From Dioscorea cayenensis subsp. rotundata (lineage: Eukaryota; Streptophyta; Magnoliopsida; Dioscoreales; Dioscoreaceae), in the NCBI RefSeq assembly GCF_009730915.1, contig NC_052479.1, positions 2,232,001 through 2,296,000 on the forward strand: a stretch of 64,000 nucleotides of DNA, in the 5' to 3' direction. A model generated the notes under the pieces. The model was given only the letters and a program-made list of their open reading frames with translations. It was not told the DNA's origin and made no database searches. A program made the translations under genes and the position numbers. Below are positions 22,915 through 34,041 of the stretch, in pieces. Position 1 is the first letter of the stretch; the number at the start of each line of letters is the position of its first letter.

Positions 22915-24715
22915 TTACTCGTCTATTTGCCGATTAAGGAATACGCTTAGTGACATCTGGTGTATCTTTTGCAAGCGCCCAAATCCGGTAGGTCTTTCTT
23001 TTTTCTGAGGATTAAAATCTATTTGTGGGGCAGGTTCTTGTATCCATTTCTCTATGGTTCCTTCTTTACCCACATATATTGACTTCCCAGGTATTAGCCA
23101 TGCTAGAGATTCTATCACATTATCGATGTCCTCTATTGTTTGCTCATCCACTACACTTAATTGGGATGGATTTGGTGCATCCTGTTTCCTATCTCTAATA
23201 GACGGAGCATCTTTTACTCGAGTAGTAGGCTTTGGTTGTGAGGCTGTCATTGTCTTGGAGGCGCGAGTAACATGTTTCTCTGGTTGAGTCCCCTCTAAGA
23301 CTTCTTCTAGTGTTAGTTTGGCAAGCCATTGCTTGGATGCCACTTTCCTAACTCTTTTGGTAGTGGAGCCAGGCCAATGTCATCCATAGATTGGGGTACT
23401 AGCACGTCTTCTTTCTCGTTAGTTGAGTTCTTTATTCCTTCAAGGATAACCACCTTCGCACGAAGTGCGAGTACCTTCTTCATTAATGTTTCGTATTTGT
23501 TATCTTCTATCCCTTTCCTATATGGACTCAAAGATAAAGATTTTCTAGACTCCCTTCGTGGGCTCTCTGTCTTCTTGCTTTGTTGATCTGTTGCATGGGA
23601 GGGCTCTCCCCTCTATTTCTTTAAACCTTTTGCTGGTCTTGCCTTGATGAATTTTGGTGCTTTGGTTGTACTGGATGGATCTAAAGTTGGCCTTGCAAAG
23701 TTGACTTTAATCTTTCTAGAACCAATGAGGTCAATTTCAAATTATCTCTTTGGCATTAGTCGGCAAAACTAGCATTAACATGGACATATACACTTTAATG
23801 TAAAAAAATGAACATTCACTCAAAAGACTAAATACATGTACAAGATACTTAACTATACTCAGTATAATAAACGAGAAATATGGATGTCAAAAGGTTAAAT
23901 GCGATATTGAGCAACACATATGGATACTAACGATCTATGAGTAAAATCAAATAATATAATATAAAACTAGAACAGGAAAAGAAAACACTGAATGGATTCT
24001 AATTTGCAAATCTCTTTTCCCTCCAATGACTCGATCAAGGCACTAAAACTTATTTTTTTTCTTAAAACTAGCTTCACCGTAACAAAGAATGCATGATGTT
24101 TTTCCAAAGTGGGTCTTCTTCCTAGTCCTTGTGACTTCATATAACCAAATTGTCAATGCAATGGTACAACCTTGCAAATACCCTATGCATGGTTGCTTCC
24201 AGGAGCATCTATCCTTCACACGGGCGCCTGTAGTGGACAAATAATCCATAGTCCACTTATGAGAAGCTCGGCCCAAGCATATTGGTCTTGCATTGACAGA
24301 TCCCCATGTAGTAGGCTAACCATGTCGGCGCTTACATGAAGTGGTGGGAAAAAGCAATGATCCCATGATGTACACCAACAAAAGCTTTATGAAACTTTCT
24401 TCTTTCTTGTATTCTTTCTTGACATCCAGACTCATTAAATTCCTTGCCAAGCACTCCCTTATTTGGTCTACTCCTTTGGTTAGAACTCCTCAAGTGTGCA
24501 ACATTCCTTCTTTCTTGTGAAATCTATTGCGACACTATCACTTTTAGTCTCAATATCATTGAAACATCTTCAAGCATGAATTGCGAATGACTGTCTCCCA
24601 AATTGAAGGTTTTCATCCGTGCATCAAAAACTTTCATAAAAGGATTCAATATACTACGTTCTTGTGCTATTAGCTCAATATCAATCAGATAACTAAATGG
24701 TGTTTGTCGGAGCAA
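22915..24715 (-). pseudogene. Plant-mobile-domain/DUF1985-like protein remnant
   Basis: Minus-strand fragments run in a consistent order. At 24715-24524 comes LLRQTPFSYLIDIE, then FMKVFDARMKTFNLGDSH and FMLEDVSMILRLK, which resembles the start of plant mobile domain (aminotransferase-like) or DUF1985 proteins. At 24276-24043 is GYLQGCTIALTIWLYE, reminiscent of the helix following in the same families. At 23586-22915 a charged, low-complexity tail follows. The 23531-23313 frame (LAPLPKELGKW) and the 23343-22915 frame (ASKQWLAKLTLEEVL) seem to be one frame split by a shift near 23340. Stops separate the parts. Such genes are known to travel with Mutator-like elements, and a MULE transposase lies tail-to-tail at 20924-22660. 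Family assignment is tentative. Confidence 0.4.
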
Positions 24716-24719
24716 CTCC

Positions 24720-25690
24720 CAATGTCTTTATGTCATCTTATCCTTCAACTGTCGTACGATATCCATAAGTGGTGATAAGTAGTAATATCCATTCAACAGA
24801 TTTCCCGACTAGCTAACCATAACTCTCCTAATTTCACAAACAATGCATTCACATTCGGGTGGTTATTGCCGATGACACTAAACATGTTTGTAAAAAACTG
24901 AATAGCAACACCAACCATGTCCATCCAACATATTAAGTGTTTTCATTTGAATGAATAACAAAGATCAAAATTAAACATTAAATGCTGAAAACATTGCTAT
25001 ACATAAAATAATTCCGAAAACCAAACTAATAAGATGCAAACCACGCCAAAAAAATTCTGCGAATATAGCATAATGAAATTTGAAATCAGTGATTTATAAC
25101 AAACAGCCTGCAAAGATTCTTAATAGGAATGTACTCTCTTTCACAAATGTATACAATTTTGTTCATTTCATCGCAAATTAAGGCACAAAGTAATTACACT
25201 AAGCATCACATAGAAATCACAAGATTATTTGTTTTAGAACAAACATCATTTATTCACTAAAAAATTCCATTCTCCGTCATACAATGCACAATAAAAATAA
25301 CTAACCTAACAATGCACAAAAACAAAAAACTATTTCGGCCATAGAAATCACTGACTTTCATGCCTGCTTGTAGTTAATTGGCGCACAGGTAGCAGTTATG
25401 GTCTAGTCTAGTCCTCTTCTTCTCCTCTCCAGTCTTCGGTGGCAGTAGCTTCATCTTCGGTGAAGATGCTTTTATGGCTCAATTGAAGATAAAATGCCTT
25501 GCCTTGTCTCAAGAGAAGATGAAGTTTTTTTTTTACCAAATGGTAAAGTTGTTAGGACTTTTTGAGCAATTCCTCTATTATAAATTATTTTTTATTTTTT
25601 TGCTTTTTGGGATTAAATTTTTTAAAAGATTGTTTTAGATTTCTTTGTATTTATTTAAGTTTTACATGATGACAAAAAATAAAATAAAAT
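24720..25690. other. No gene seen; possible right part of a Mutator element
   Basis: Upstream side of the mobile-domain-like remnant. The sequence is AT-rich and contains TCTTCGGTGGCAG/ TCTTCGGTGAAG short repeats near 25433-25465. I see neither a start exon nor a terminal inverted repeat. Confidence 0.4.
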
Positions 25691-25910
25691 TGTAGGCTAG
25701 CCAGTAAAAGTGATGGTACCCAATGCCACATTCCTTCCTTCGAATCCCATTCATTACATGAACTTTTTAATTTAACAAGAAAATATTGTTTACAATAAAT
25801 ATGATAAAAAACTTTAAAAACCCGTAAAGTCAGACGAGCTTAGCTCGGATTAGACAGATCAGGCCCGATTAATCAATCCGTCCCCCTCTCTAAATAGTAT
25901 AGATAATGCA
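25690..25910 (+). mobile_element. Possible degraded SINE
   Basis: GGCTAGCCAGTAAAAGTGATGG (split here as box A-like TAGCCAGTAAAAGTGATGG) is followed at tRNA-like distance by CTTCGAATCCC (box B-like, about 25739-25749). The tail contains a CCCGATTAATCAATCCG stretch similar to GATTAGTCAATCCGG inside the SINE-like element at 17150-17428. There is no clear target duplication. Confidence 0.3.
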
Positions 25911-25949
25911 TATTAAATTATTAATTGTGCCAGATCTAAAATCAATTAT

Positions 25950-26366
25950 GGCCTTGTTTGGGTTGGCTTCTCAAAAAAACACTTTTTTAAAATTTAGTAG
26001 AAGTGCTTCTGGAAAAAGTGCTTTTCTAGAGTAAGTTAAGGGCTTGTTTGGATGAGCTTTTGGAAAACTCAGAAGTGCTTTTTTATAAGTTAAGCACTTT
26101 TGGGTTCAAAAAAAGTTGTTTGTATTGAACTTTTAGCAGAAGTCGTAAAAAGTGAAAAAAACAACTTTTTCGGGAGCTAGTCGTGAGCGACTTTCTAAAA
26201 AGCTATTTTTTTAGCTTATTTTTTTACGACTACGCTTTTACAAAAAATCTAATACTAAACACAAAAATATAAAAAAAGTCTTAAGCTTATTCCCGGAAAA
26301 TCACTTTTATCCGGAAGCACTCTACTAAACTTAAAAAAATGCTTTTTGAAGCAACCCAAACAGGCC
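25950..26366. mobile_element. Tourist-like MITE arms (element 1)
   Basis: The left arm 25950-26039 begins GGCCTTGTTTGGGTTGG. An inverted counterpart ends at 26366 (read from the right GGCCTGTTTGGGTTGCTTC). The two arms align over about 90 bases, including TTTAGTAGA.GTGCTTC. GGCCTTGTTTGG-type ends suggest a PIF/Harbinger Tourist family. The right arm lies inside element 2, so the two elements interlock. Flanks (TAT left, TAA right) are not a clean duplication. Confidence 0.65.
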
Positions 26367-26575
26367 TAAGCACTTTCTCAGTAAAAATAAAAGTTAAAAA
26401 AGCGAACTGCTTTTCGAGCTCGCTCATTCTTAGCTTTATGAAAAACGCATTTTTCGGGTTTTTTTGACACATTTTCTTGCAGAAAGCCCGATCTAAACAA
26501 CTTTTTTGAGCCCGGGAAGTCTTAACTTATAAAAAAACATTTCTGGGTTTTCCAAAAGCTCATCCAAATAAGCCC
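26040..26575. mobile_element. Tourist-like MITE (element 2), TSD TAA
   Basis: Terminal inverted repeats GGGCTTGTTTGGATGAGC and GGGCTTATTTGGATGAGC continue as similar arms for about 200 bases. A TAA target duplication (26037-26039, 26576-26578) fits Tourist/PIF-Harbinger insertion. It ends about 220 bases before the first ATG of the glycerol-3-phosphate dehydrogenase gene, placing it in that gene's proximal promoter. Confidence 0.75.
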
Positions 26576-26749
26576 TAAATTGAAAATAAAAATAAAATGT
26601 TCAAAATAATAATTTAACCAAAATTATTTATTATCCGCAATTAGTATTAAATAAGTGTAAGCAATAATAAGCTATGGACTTAGCTTAACGCATCACCGTC
26701 CATCATTAATCGCACGGTTAAAAATCACCCTCTTTCGACTCCCACGAAG

Positions 26750-26926
26750 ATGAGCACGCCCTTCAGCGCGCGCGGGAACCAGATAAAAACCCCGCAATGC
26801 CGCTCCTCGTCGGCGGCGGAGCCATGGCAGCCGCGGTCCTCGTCGGCGATCCCTCTCTCTTCAACGTCCTCTTCTCTCCTCCTTCCATGCCTCGCCGCTC
26901 CCTCTCCCTTGGCAGCAAGAACTTAA
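26750..26926 (+). promoter_or_regulatory. Overlapping upstream ORF of the GPDH gene
   Basis: An ATG at 26750 opens a 58-codon frame that overlaps both candidate start codons of the dehydrogenase (26797, 26824) in another frame and stops with TAA at 26924. It matters only if the transcript starts upstream of 26750, which the sequence does not settle. Confidence 0.3.
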
Positions 26927-29900
26927 TGCTTCACCAGCCCCCCAAACCCATCTCTCCGCGCTTGATTCTTTGCCGTTCTGCCGCCGGAGCTCTGGATCCT
27001 GCTGCCCCGGAGAAGGAAATCCCCAGAGCTAGAGAGGGAGGGAGGGATCAGCGAAAGGCGGTGAGGATTGCGTGGGAGAAGCTGGTTCGGTGGTCTCGAT
27101 CATGGCGGTCGAAGGCGAAGACTGACGTCGTCGAGCGGACTAAAAAGGTAATGGATTTCCTTATTGGGATTTATGGAGCTTTGTCTTGGACGATTGGGTT
27201 TTGATTTTGTGGTGAATGGTTTGGATTAGGTTGTTGTTCTTGGGGGTGGTTCTTTTGGGACTGCCATGGCGGCGCATATAGCGGGGAAGAAAGCTGAAAT
27301 GGAGGTCTTGATGCTTGTAAGGGACGAAGATGTTTGTCGGGGTATCAATGAAACACATTTCAATAGGTAAATCAATCACTCTCAACTGGCAATGACTGGA
27401 TTTTTTTTTTTTTATTCTGAGGATCATTTTGTTAGATGATTTTTGAGATTGATAGTCGGAGAGCTGACATTTTTCTTGCGTTTCTTGTCTTACTGATGAT
27501 TTATATGCAAGAAAACACCTGTAAAGACACAATTGGGAGACCTTTTATGCTAGATTAATATATGGTCTAGTCATGAGAATTTGCGTTTGATTTTATCTTT
27601 TATCTTTTTTTTTAGTGATTTAGTGGGGTCTGTCTAAAGCATTAGCCTTTGATTAGTTGATTGATGTGAGAGTATAGTAGTATACAGTAGATTTGGTAGG
27701 GCTTGTGCTTTTAAATTAGTTTTAAATCTGTGCCTTTTAAGACCTATGTCTACATTACCTCCAAGATCATAATTCAATCCAATCTTGGATTCAAAAATAC
27801 AACTTGTCAGTTGTCACTCATGGAGAATGGTTAATCTCATGTTCTTTACCGTAAGATGGTCTGTTGGTAAGCAGTTTTTTCATTGTTTATCCCACCTAAA
27901 ATTATTGTTTCTATTGTGTTTTGCTATTGGAAGCATTAATTTTAGCCCATTGTTTACATGTAAAATATCAATGATAGTTTTCCTCTTTGAATCTTGAGCT
28001 TTTTTATTGCTTATTTTTGGTCTAGTAATTTGTGAATATGTGAGTAAACCAGGTCTGATATAAACATACTTCACTGTTCTATAATATTACTTATTGCAGG
28101 AAATATTTTCCAAACCACATGCTGCCGGAAAATGTTTTTGCAACAACCAATGCGAGAGATGCTTTGCTGGGAGCTGATTTTTGTCTACATGTTGTGCCAG
28201 TGCAGGTAAAGCCAAATATCCTACTTGTTTGTTTATGATGCATTCCTGGGACTTTGGTACAAAAAGTAACAGAAGTATATACCAATGTTGGCATCCTTAT
28301 CATAACTGTTAATGCAATTTAATACAAGTAAATAGACTATTGAAATAAAAAGATGTAATTTGATAACTAAGGGAATAGATTTTAGGTCCTTTACTTTTGT
28401 CAAGCCTTGTTATAGATTGACCGATCAAATATAAAGAATCGCAAATCAATTATTTATTATTTTCGTTGTCATGTGCTTGCGAGGACTTTCATTAGGGAAA
28501 CTGATTTTTGTTTACATGCTTTGCTAGTGCTGGTAAAGCTAAATCTCCTACTTTTTTGTTTATGATACATTCCTAGGAGTTTAACCAAAAAAGTTACAAA
28601 AGCACACCAATGTTGGCGATCTTTTAGTAGTTGTTAATGCCATCCAAAACAAGTCAACAAAGTATTGAAAAAAAGGATATAATATGAGAATAGTTGTTGG
28701 GTCCTTTAATCTTGCTTGGCTTTGTTAAGGATTGACCAGTCAAATATAATGAATCACAAATCAGTTGTCAATTATTTTCTTTTTCAATTGATTGTGGGTT
28801 TATGACTTTCATTACAGGTAAGCCCTTAATGCTAATTAGTAATTATTTAATACTACCACGGAAACAAGTGTGAATGAGTGACAAAATAAAAAAAAACATT
28901 ACAAATTAATCTTATTAACTTCATAAAGTTATTATAAAAAAATACATGGGCTTGACTAGAGTTACTAAGACTAAGAGCTCTATTTCCCTGTCTTCTTCGT
29001 TTTCATATGTTTGATCTCCATTTTCTTATTAATTATTTTTGTCATCATATGAAGTTTTCCCTTCATTATGGTATGAGGGTTCACTCTCTTCATTATTGCA
29101 TGAGAGGAGGTCTTTTCTTTATCACTAGAGGGGATCTTTCCTCTTCATTATTATGTGAGAGAAGATTTCTTTAACATTTGAAAGGCCTTAGTGCCATGTT
29201 TCTTGAGTGTCAAGTGTTGTTACGAAAACATGCACACTACGTGATCATCTCTTTTAAGCATAGGTGTCAAATGTTGATGATGTCCCTTTTAAGCATAGGT
29301 GTCAAATGTTAATGATGGGAGACCTTGAGCATATACGTCAAGTGTTAGCGATGAGGTACTAGACACGGGCCACCAACTTGAGTTGTCTTTGTCTTCAACC
29401 GATACGGGTGCCAAGTGTCAGTAATGAACCAATTACCACCAATCACCTTAGTGACACTTGACTTTTATGGTGCCTAGAGGTCATGAGTTCTCATAAAGAG
29501 ACCAATCAAACAACTGCATTGGCCTTATAGGAGAAGCAAGCGCACTGAGCTCACAATAAATGTTTGGCTTTAGTGTTTATCAACAATACCCGAAAGTGTC
29601 AAAAAACAATGGTAAGCCCTCATGAAAAATATGGTCAAGCCATTGCATTTTTCTTCAACCCTTGTGAATCTGAAGGGTCAATGGTGAACCCTCACAAAAA
29701 TAGTAATTAAGTCTGAGGCAATCATGAGCTCTTATACTGCATCTCTATCCTACAATTTTATAAAAACCCCTAATTTTCTCAAACTTTACAAATGGTTCAT
29801 ATTTTCTTTCTTCTTGTATTTTAACCCTATAATGTTGTTTTTAAATAATAGAACCCCAATTTTTCCTCTTTTTAATTATTTTTGCAAGCCCTAGACTCCT

Positions 29901-32900
29901 CTTTAAAATTTAAATACACTCTACAGAAATTTTGCTAGTAAACCCCACTTTCCTTTTTTTTTACACTTTTTTGCAAATAAATCCCAAATTTTCTTTTTCT
30001 GCACTTGTCTGCCCTCGTAAAATTTTCTCTTTTTCACACTTTTCATGATCTTTGCAAAGAAGTCTCTGTTCTTAGAAAATTAGTTAGAATAATAAAAAGA
30101 AAAAAAAAACCCTAATTAGGGTTTATGGTGTGCTTGTGGCCGATGTGATGGTGGAAGAATCATTGAATCACTGCATGATGGTGATCTCTGATTTTTGGTG
30201 ACAGGCAGCGAGTTCCCAAAGCAACAACCTTAGGCTCATGGCGGTGGGCTCATGAGATCTCAACAATGATGGTCTCAGCTGTGGCGTTAGTAGCACATTA
30301 GAGATGTCTTTCAGTGTTGCTGCAAACTAGAGGGTGTCTGACATTGATTGGCCTTGTGAAGAAAGATCCTTCGAGAGATCTTTCAAATCCCTTTCTGTTT
30401 TCTTTTTGTGGCTCCCCATCCCCCCAGGAGTTTATTATTAATCTGCATGAGAATGTCCTAGACCTCAATTTTAGATTTTGATAGTTTAAGGCATATTTGA
30501 AATTTTGAACCAAAGAAGGATTTTTTTTATTTGAATTTGACTTTTTTAACTGAATTTTATTATGTACATAATGTTGCATATTAAATTCTTATTTATCTAA
30601 ATATTTTTCAAATGTCTAGGAACTATAATTTTCTCTCTGACTAAATTTGAGATACAACTCTGATGATTTGCGCTTTCTGAGCTGAAGCAAAAGATGATAT
30701 TATTCTTATAATTTAAGTATATATTAGTAATTAGTTTCTTTACCTGTGATCTTTACTTCTTTTTGGGTTGCTTGTGAGAAGCTACTATGTATATGCCTAT
30801 GGTAATTGTCCTAACTTTGTTTATTTTATGGCAGTGCAGTTCATCTTTTCTTGAAGGTATTTCACAACATGTTGATCCAAAGTTGCCATTCATATCTCTT
30901 AGCAAAGGCTTGGAATTAAATACTTTAAGGACAATGTCTCAAATTATTCCACAAGCATTGCGGAACCCTCGACAACCTTTCGTTGTGTTATCTGGGCCAT
31001 CCTTCGCTGTGGAGTTGATGAGGAAACTGCCAACAGGTTTATAACTGATCTATAAACAATTATGACAGCAATAGTACATAACTTAATGGTTTTTTAATTG
31101 CATATAGAACAATGTTTTGTGAATGAGACATGAGTTCTCAACTGGAGCAGGACTTTTCCAAATGCTTAGTTTTATAAATTTGTACTTCCTTTTGTGACGC
31201 CAGTTGGTTTATCCACCTCTCTTTTTTTTAAAAAAAGTTGAATATTATTCTTAAGATTAAATTACTCTTGCATCATTTTTCATGATGCAGCTATGGTTGT
31301 GGCATCGAAAGACAAAAACCTGGCTGGCACTGTTCAGCAACTATTAGCTTCCCCACATCTGAGGATAAGCTCATCTAGGTATGTAAGTACCCTCTGTCAC
31401 ATTAATTAATTAATACCTCATGTAGCAAGTTTGTAACAGTAATTTTATGATCTTCATTCCATGGCTTAAGTAGGCTATGCTATGGGTGTCTATTATCACA
31501 CGATAAGACTTATATATGGATATTTCATTGCTGATTCCTAACATATGTGAATTCATCTTTTACATAAAATAGGACTCAGATCAGTTTGGAATAAAGAAAA
31601 TTCTCAAAGCTTCCTTGTTTAGCTGTATCCAACATCTTTAAATGGGCTGCTTACATGTAGTTGTGTAATAAATTATTGACATTGAAGACACAAAAGAAGT
31701 CTTTATAATCAAAATGATGTAGAATCTTTAGAGGAAAGAGTCATTGGTTGAACAAACCATTCTGGATTATTCAATGCCATTGCTCCAAGAGATTATCTGA
31801 CCAAATTAGGTGCTAAAAGGTATGCTGCCAGTATACCACTTGTTAACTTCATAACTATTCTGTTCATAATGTGGTTATATTTAGGCATTGAGAAGCTCTT
31901 ATTACTATCTGGCTCTCTAGGAAGTTATTGCGAACAAAAGAAGCCTGCTGTTTGTCCACCTATTTCATTGGAACAGTTTAACATTTTTGTAGTACATTAA
32001 GAACAATGGTCTGGAACTTTTTCATTTGGTAGTTTTGAACAAAGTAAAAAGTTCTGCTTATGTCTAATTTTATCTGAAAAGTGTTAACAAATGGCTGGAA
32101 TTTTCTATTATCAAAAGATTCAAAATCCTTCATGAAGGACTATCATGGGTAAAAAGTAATCTAGAATACCACACTTTATTTTTTTAGAGGTTTCCTGGGT
32201 AAAATTGAAGCAAAGAATTATAATATTGCCGCCCATCTTTATTTCTTCACCATTGTTATCTTCAAGATGGCATTACATTTGCGCACTCCTGAATATCTTA
32301 AGATGCAGCAATTCTCTTGGAGTGGAACACAAGTGTGCTTATTCTTTGTTTCCCTTCTTATTATTGGAAGATTTGTTCCAAGATCTGTGCTTCACTAAAT
32401 GCATAGATTTAAGTTAATCCCTGGCTTCAGCTCACTGTTTTGTTTAGTATAATTTTTTCTTGTCTTCTGAAAACATGTAAATGTTATTAGATAGCTGATA
32501 TATAATTTTCTAGGATAAAGTTTTAAATGAATTATATTTCAGTGATGTGATAGGCGTGGAGATAGCAGGTGCACTAAAAAATGTCCTCGCCATAGCAGCA
32601 GGTATTGTTGAAGGGATGAATCTGGGAAATAATTGTATGGCAGCTCTTGTTGCACAAGGGTGCTCAGAGATAAGATGGTTGGCCACTAAGGTAGACATCA
32701 AATTAGCTTTTACCTTAGATAATTCCTATTTTGTGCAGAATATTGGAATGCATTAAATAAGAATGTACAAATTTTTATTATCACATCTTGTTGGAAACAA
32801 ATTTATTATTATTTTCATTATACAATTATGCATTTATAATAAATACTTACATAACATTGATGATTTTATGCTATGTGTTTCATAATTAATTCAGAAATGT

Positions 32901-34041
32901 ACAGTAGTCGTTTAGTGAATCCATCTCTCATCTGCTACTCCTTTTTTAGTTTTTCTTGAAATTAATGTAAATTGGACTTCATTTCTGTGTCAGTTTGACA
33001 TTTTTGATGTGGATGTAGGTTTCACAATAAACCTAGATTGCTTATAAGCCTTTCTTTGAGTAAATCATGTGACGTTCTTATTTTGTGCATGAAGATGGGA
33101 GCGAAAGCGACAACGCTTACTGGTTTATCTGGGTCTGGTGACATCATGCTTACATGTTTTGTGAATCTTTCAAGAAATAGAACTGTTGGTTTACGGCTTG
33201 GATCGGGAGAGAGCCTTGATAATATTATTAGTTCAATGAATCAGGTTCTTGAGAATTTAGTTTGTTGTTGTTATTTAATTATTATTTTTTGCTCAAGGAA
33301 AATAATTTGGCCTTAAATTTATTTAGGTAGCTGAAGGTGTATCAACTGCTGGGGCTGTGATTGCTTTGGCTGAAAAATACAATGTAAAGATGCCAGTCCT
33401 AACTGCTGTGGCACGTATCATCGATAACGAATTAACTCCTAAAACAGCTGTTCTTGAGCTGATGGGCCTCCCACAGGTTAGCACCAATAATTTTTGGGAT
33501 CTTTTCGTTGCTTTCCTTTGGTGTAAAGCGTATTGATCTGAATTGTATATTTTCAGAAGTTGCATGTTGTGGTTTATAGTCTATCCTGTTCTGAGATGAC
33601 CTTCTGACCTTTTCTATTTTTGTGTTTCAACTATGGGAGAGACTCATTAAGTTTCTTATTGGATTATAAGTTGAAGTCTGTCTTAGCAAAGTGTCAGAAA
33701 CTAGAAACCAGTAATAAGTGTGATAAAAGGCAATGCAATAGATATTGATAGGGCCTAAGTGAGTTGACAGAGATTTCAATTCTGGTTTACAATAATATCT
33801 AACAAAAGGTTAGTTGTAATCTGTAGCTTGTATTATTTTCATTAAACTTTTGGCTGAGTTTAGAATTGCTGTGTGTAATGAATTTCAGGCATCTTTTAAT
33901 ATTTCGTGGTCAGCCATTTTTCATTTGCCGCTCGTAACGTTTTTGTTCACTTCTTGACACGAGAGTGTTCGAGGACATTTGCCACTTCTTAATTTCCTAA
34001 ACCTTATTGTTTCGTCTGAGTTGCAGGTTGAAGAAGTGTGA
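26797..34041 (+). CDS. GLY1: Plastid NAD-dependent glycerol-3-phosphate dehydrogenase
   Basis: Reduces dihydroxyacetone phosphate to glycerol-3-phosphate for plastid glycerolipid synthesis (Arabidopsis GLY1/SFD1 family). Nine exons join in frame: 26797-27147, 27230-27366, 28100-28205, 30835-31036, 31291-31378, 32543-32690, 33095-33244, 33327-33476, 34027-34041, giving 448 residues. The first 80 or so residues are Ser/Pro/Arg-rich, as expected of a plastid transit peptide. [16 protein letters not shown] at 118-133 is the NAD-binding loop. [43 protein letters not shown] (catalytic Lys in ALKN) and [13 protein letters not shown] are family signatures. It ends in VEEV. A second in-frame ATG at 26824 (GCCATGG, strong context, start MAAAVL) may be the true start, giving 439 residues. 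Intron 3 is 2.6 kb and carries a duplicated piece of exon 3. Confidence 0.93.
28174..28464 (+). repeat. Exon 3/intron 3 segment, original of a local duplication
   Basis: Covers the last 32 bases of exon 3, its donor site and about 260 bases of intron. It matches 28501-28785 closely: CTGATTTTTGT.TACATG, the GGTAAAGC donor, ACCAATGTTGGC and ATTGACC..TCAAATATAA.GAATC follow in the same order. Confidence 0.85.
28501..28785 (+). repeat. Duplicated exon 3 remnant inside GPDH intron 3
   Basis: Second copy of the 28174-28464 segment. The exon-derived part (28501-28532) keeps an intact-looking donor (CTG|GTAAAG) and a preceding TTTCATTAG that could serve as an acceptor at 28494. If used, the cryptic 38-base exon would read GGA AAC TGA and stop at once in the reading frame of the mRNA. 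Confidence 0.75.
28830..30640. other. Repeat-like filler of GPDH intron 3
   Basis: No coding region. There is a two-copy TTTTAAGCATAGGTGTCAAA repeat at about 29253 and 29288, several TTCATTAT-type repeats (29060-29165), and a pyrimidine-rich stretch at 29930-30060. It looks like inserted mobile DNA, but no element ends were identified. An open frame at 30579-30298 (minus) is unsupported. Confidence 0.4.
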
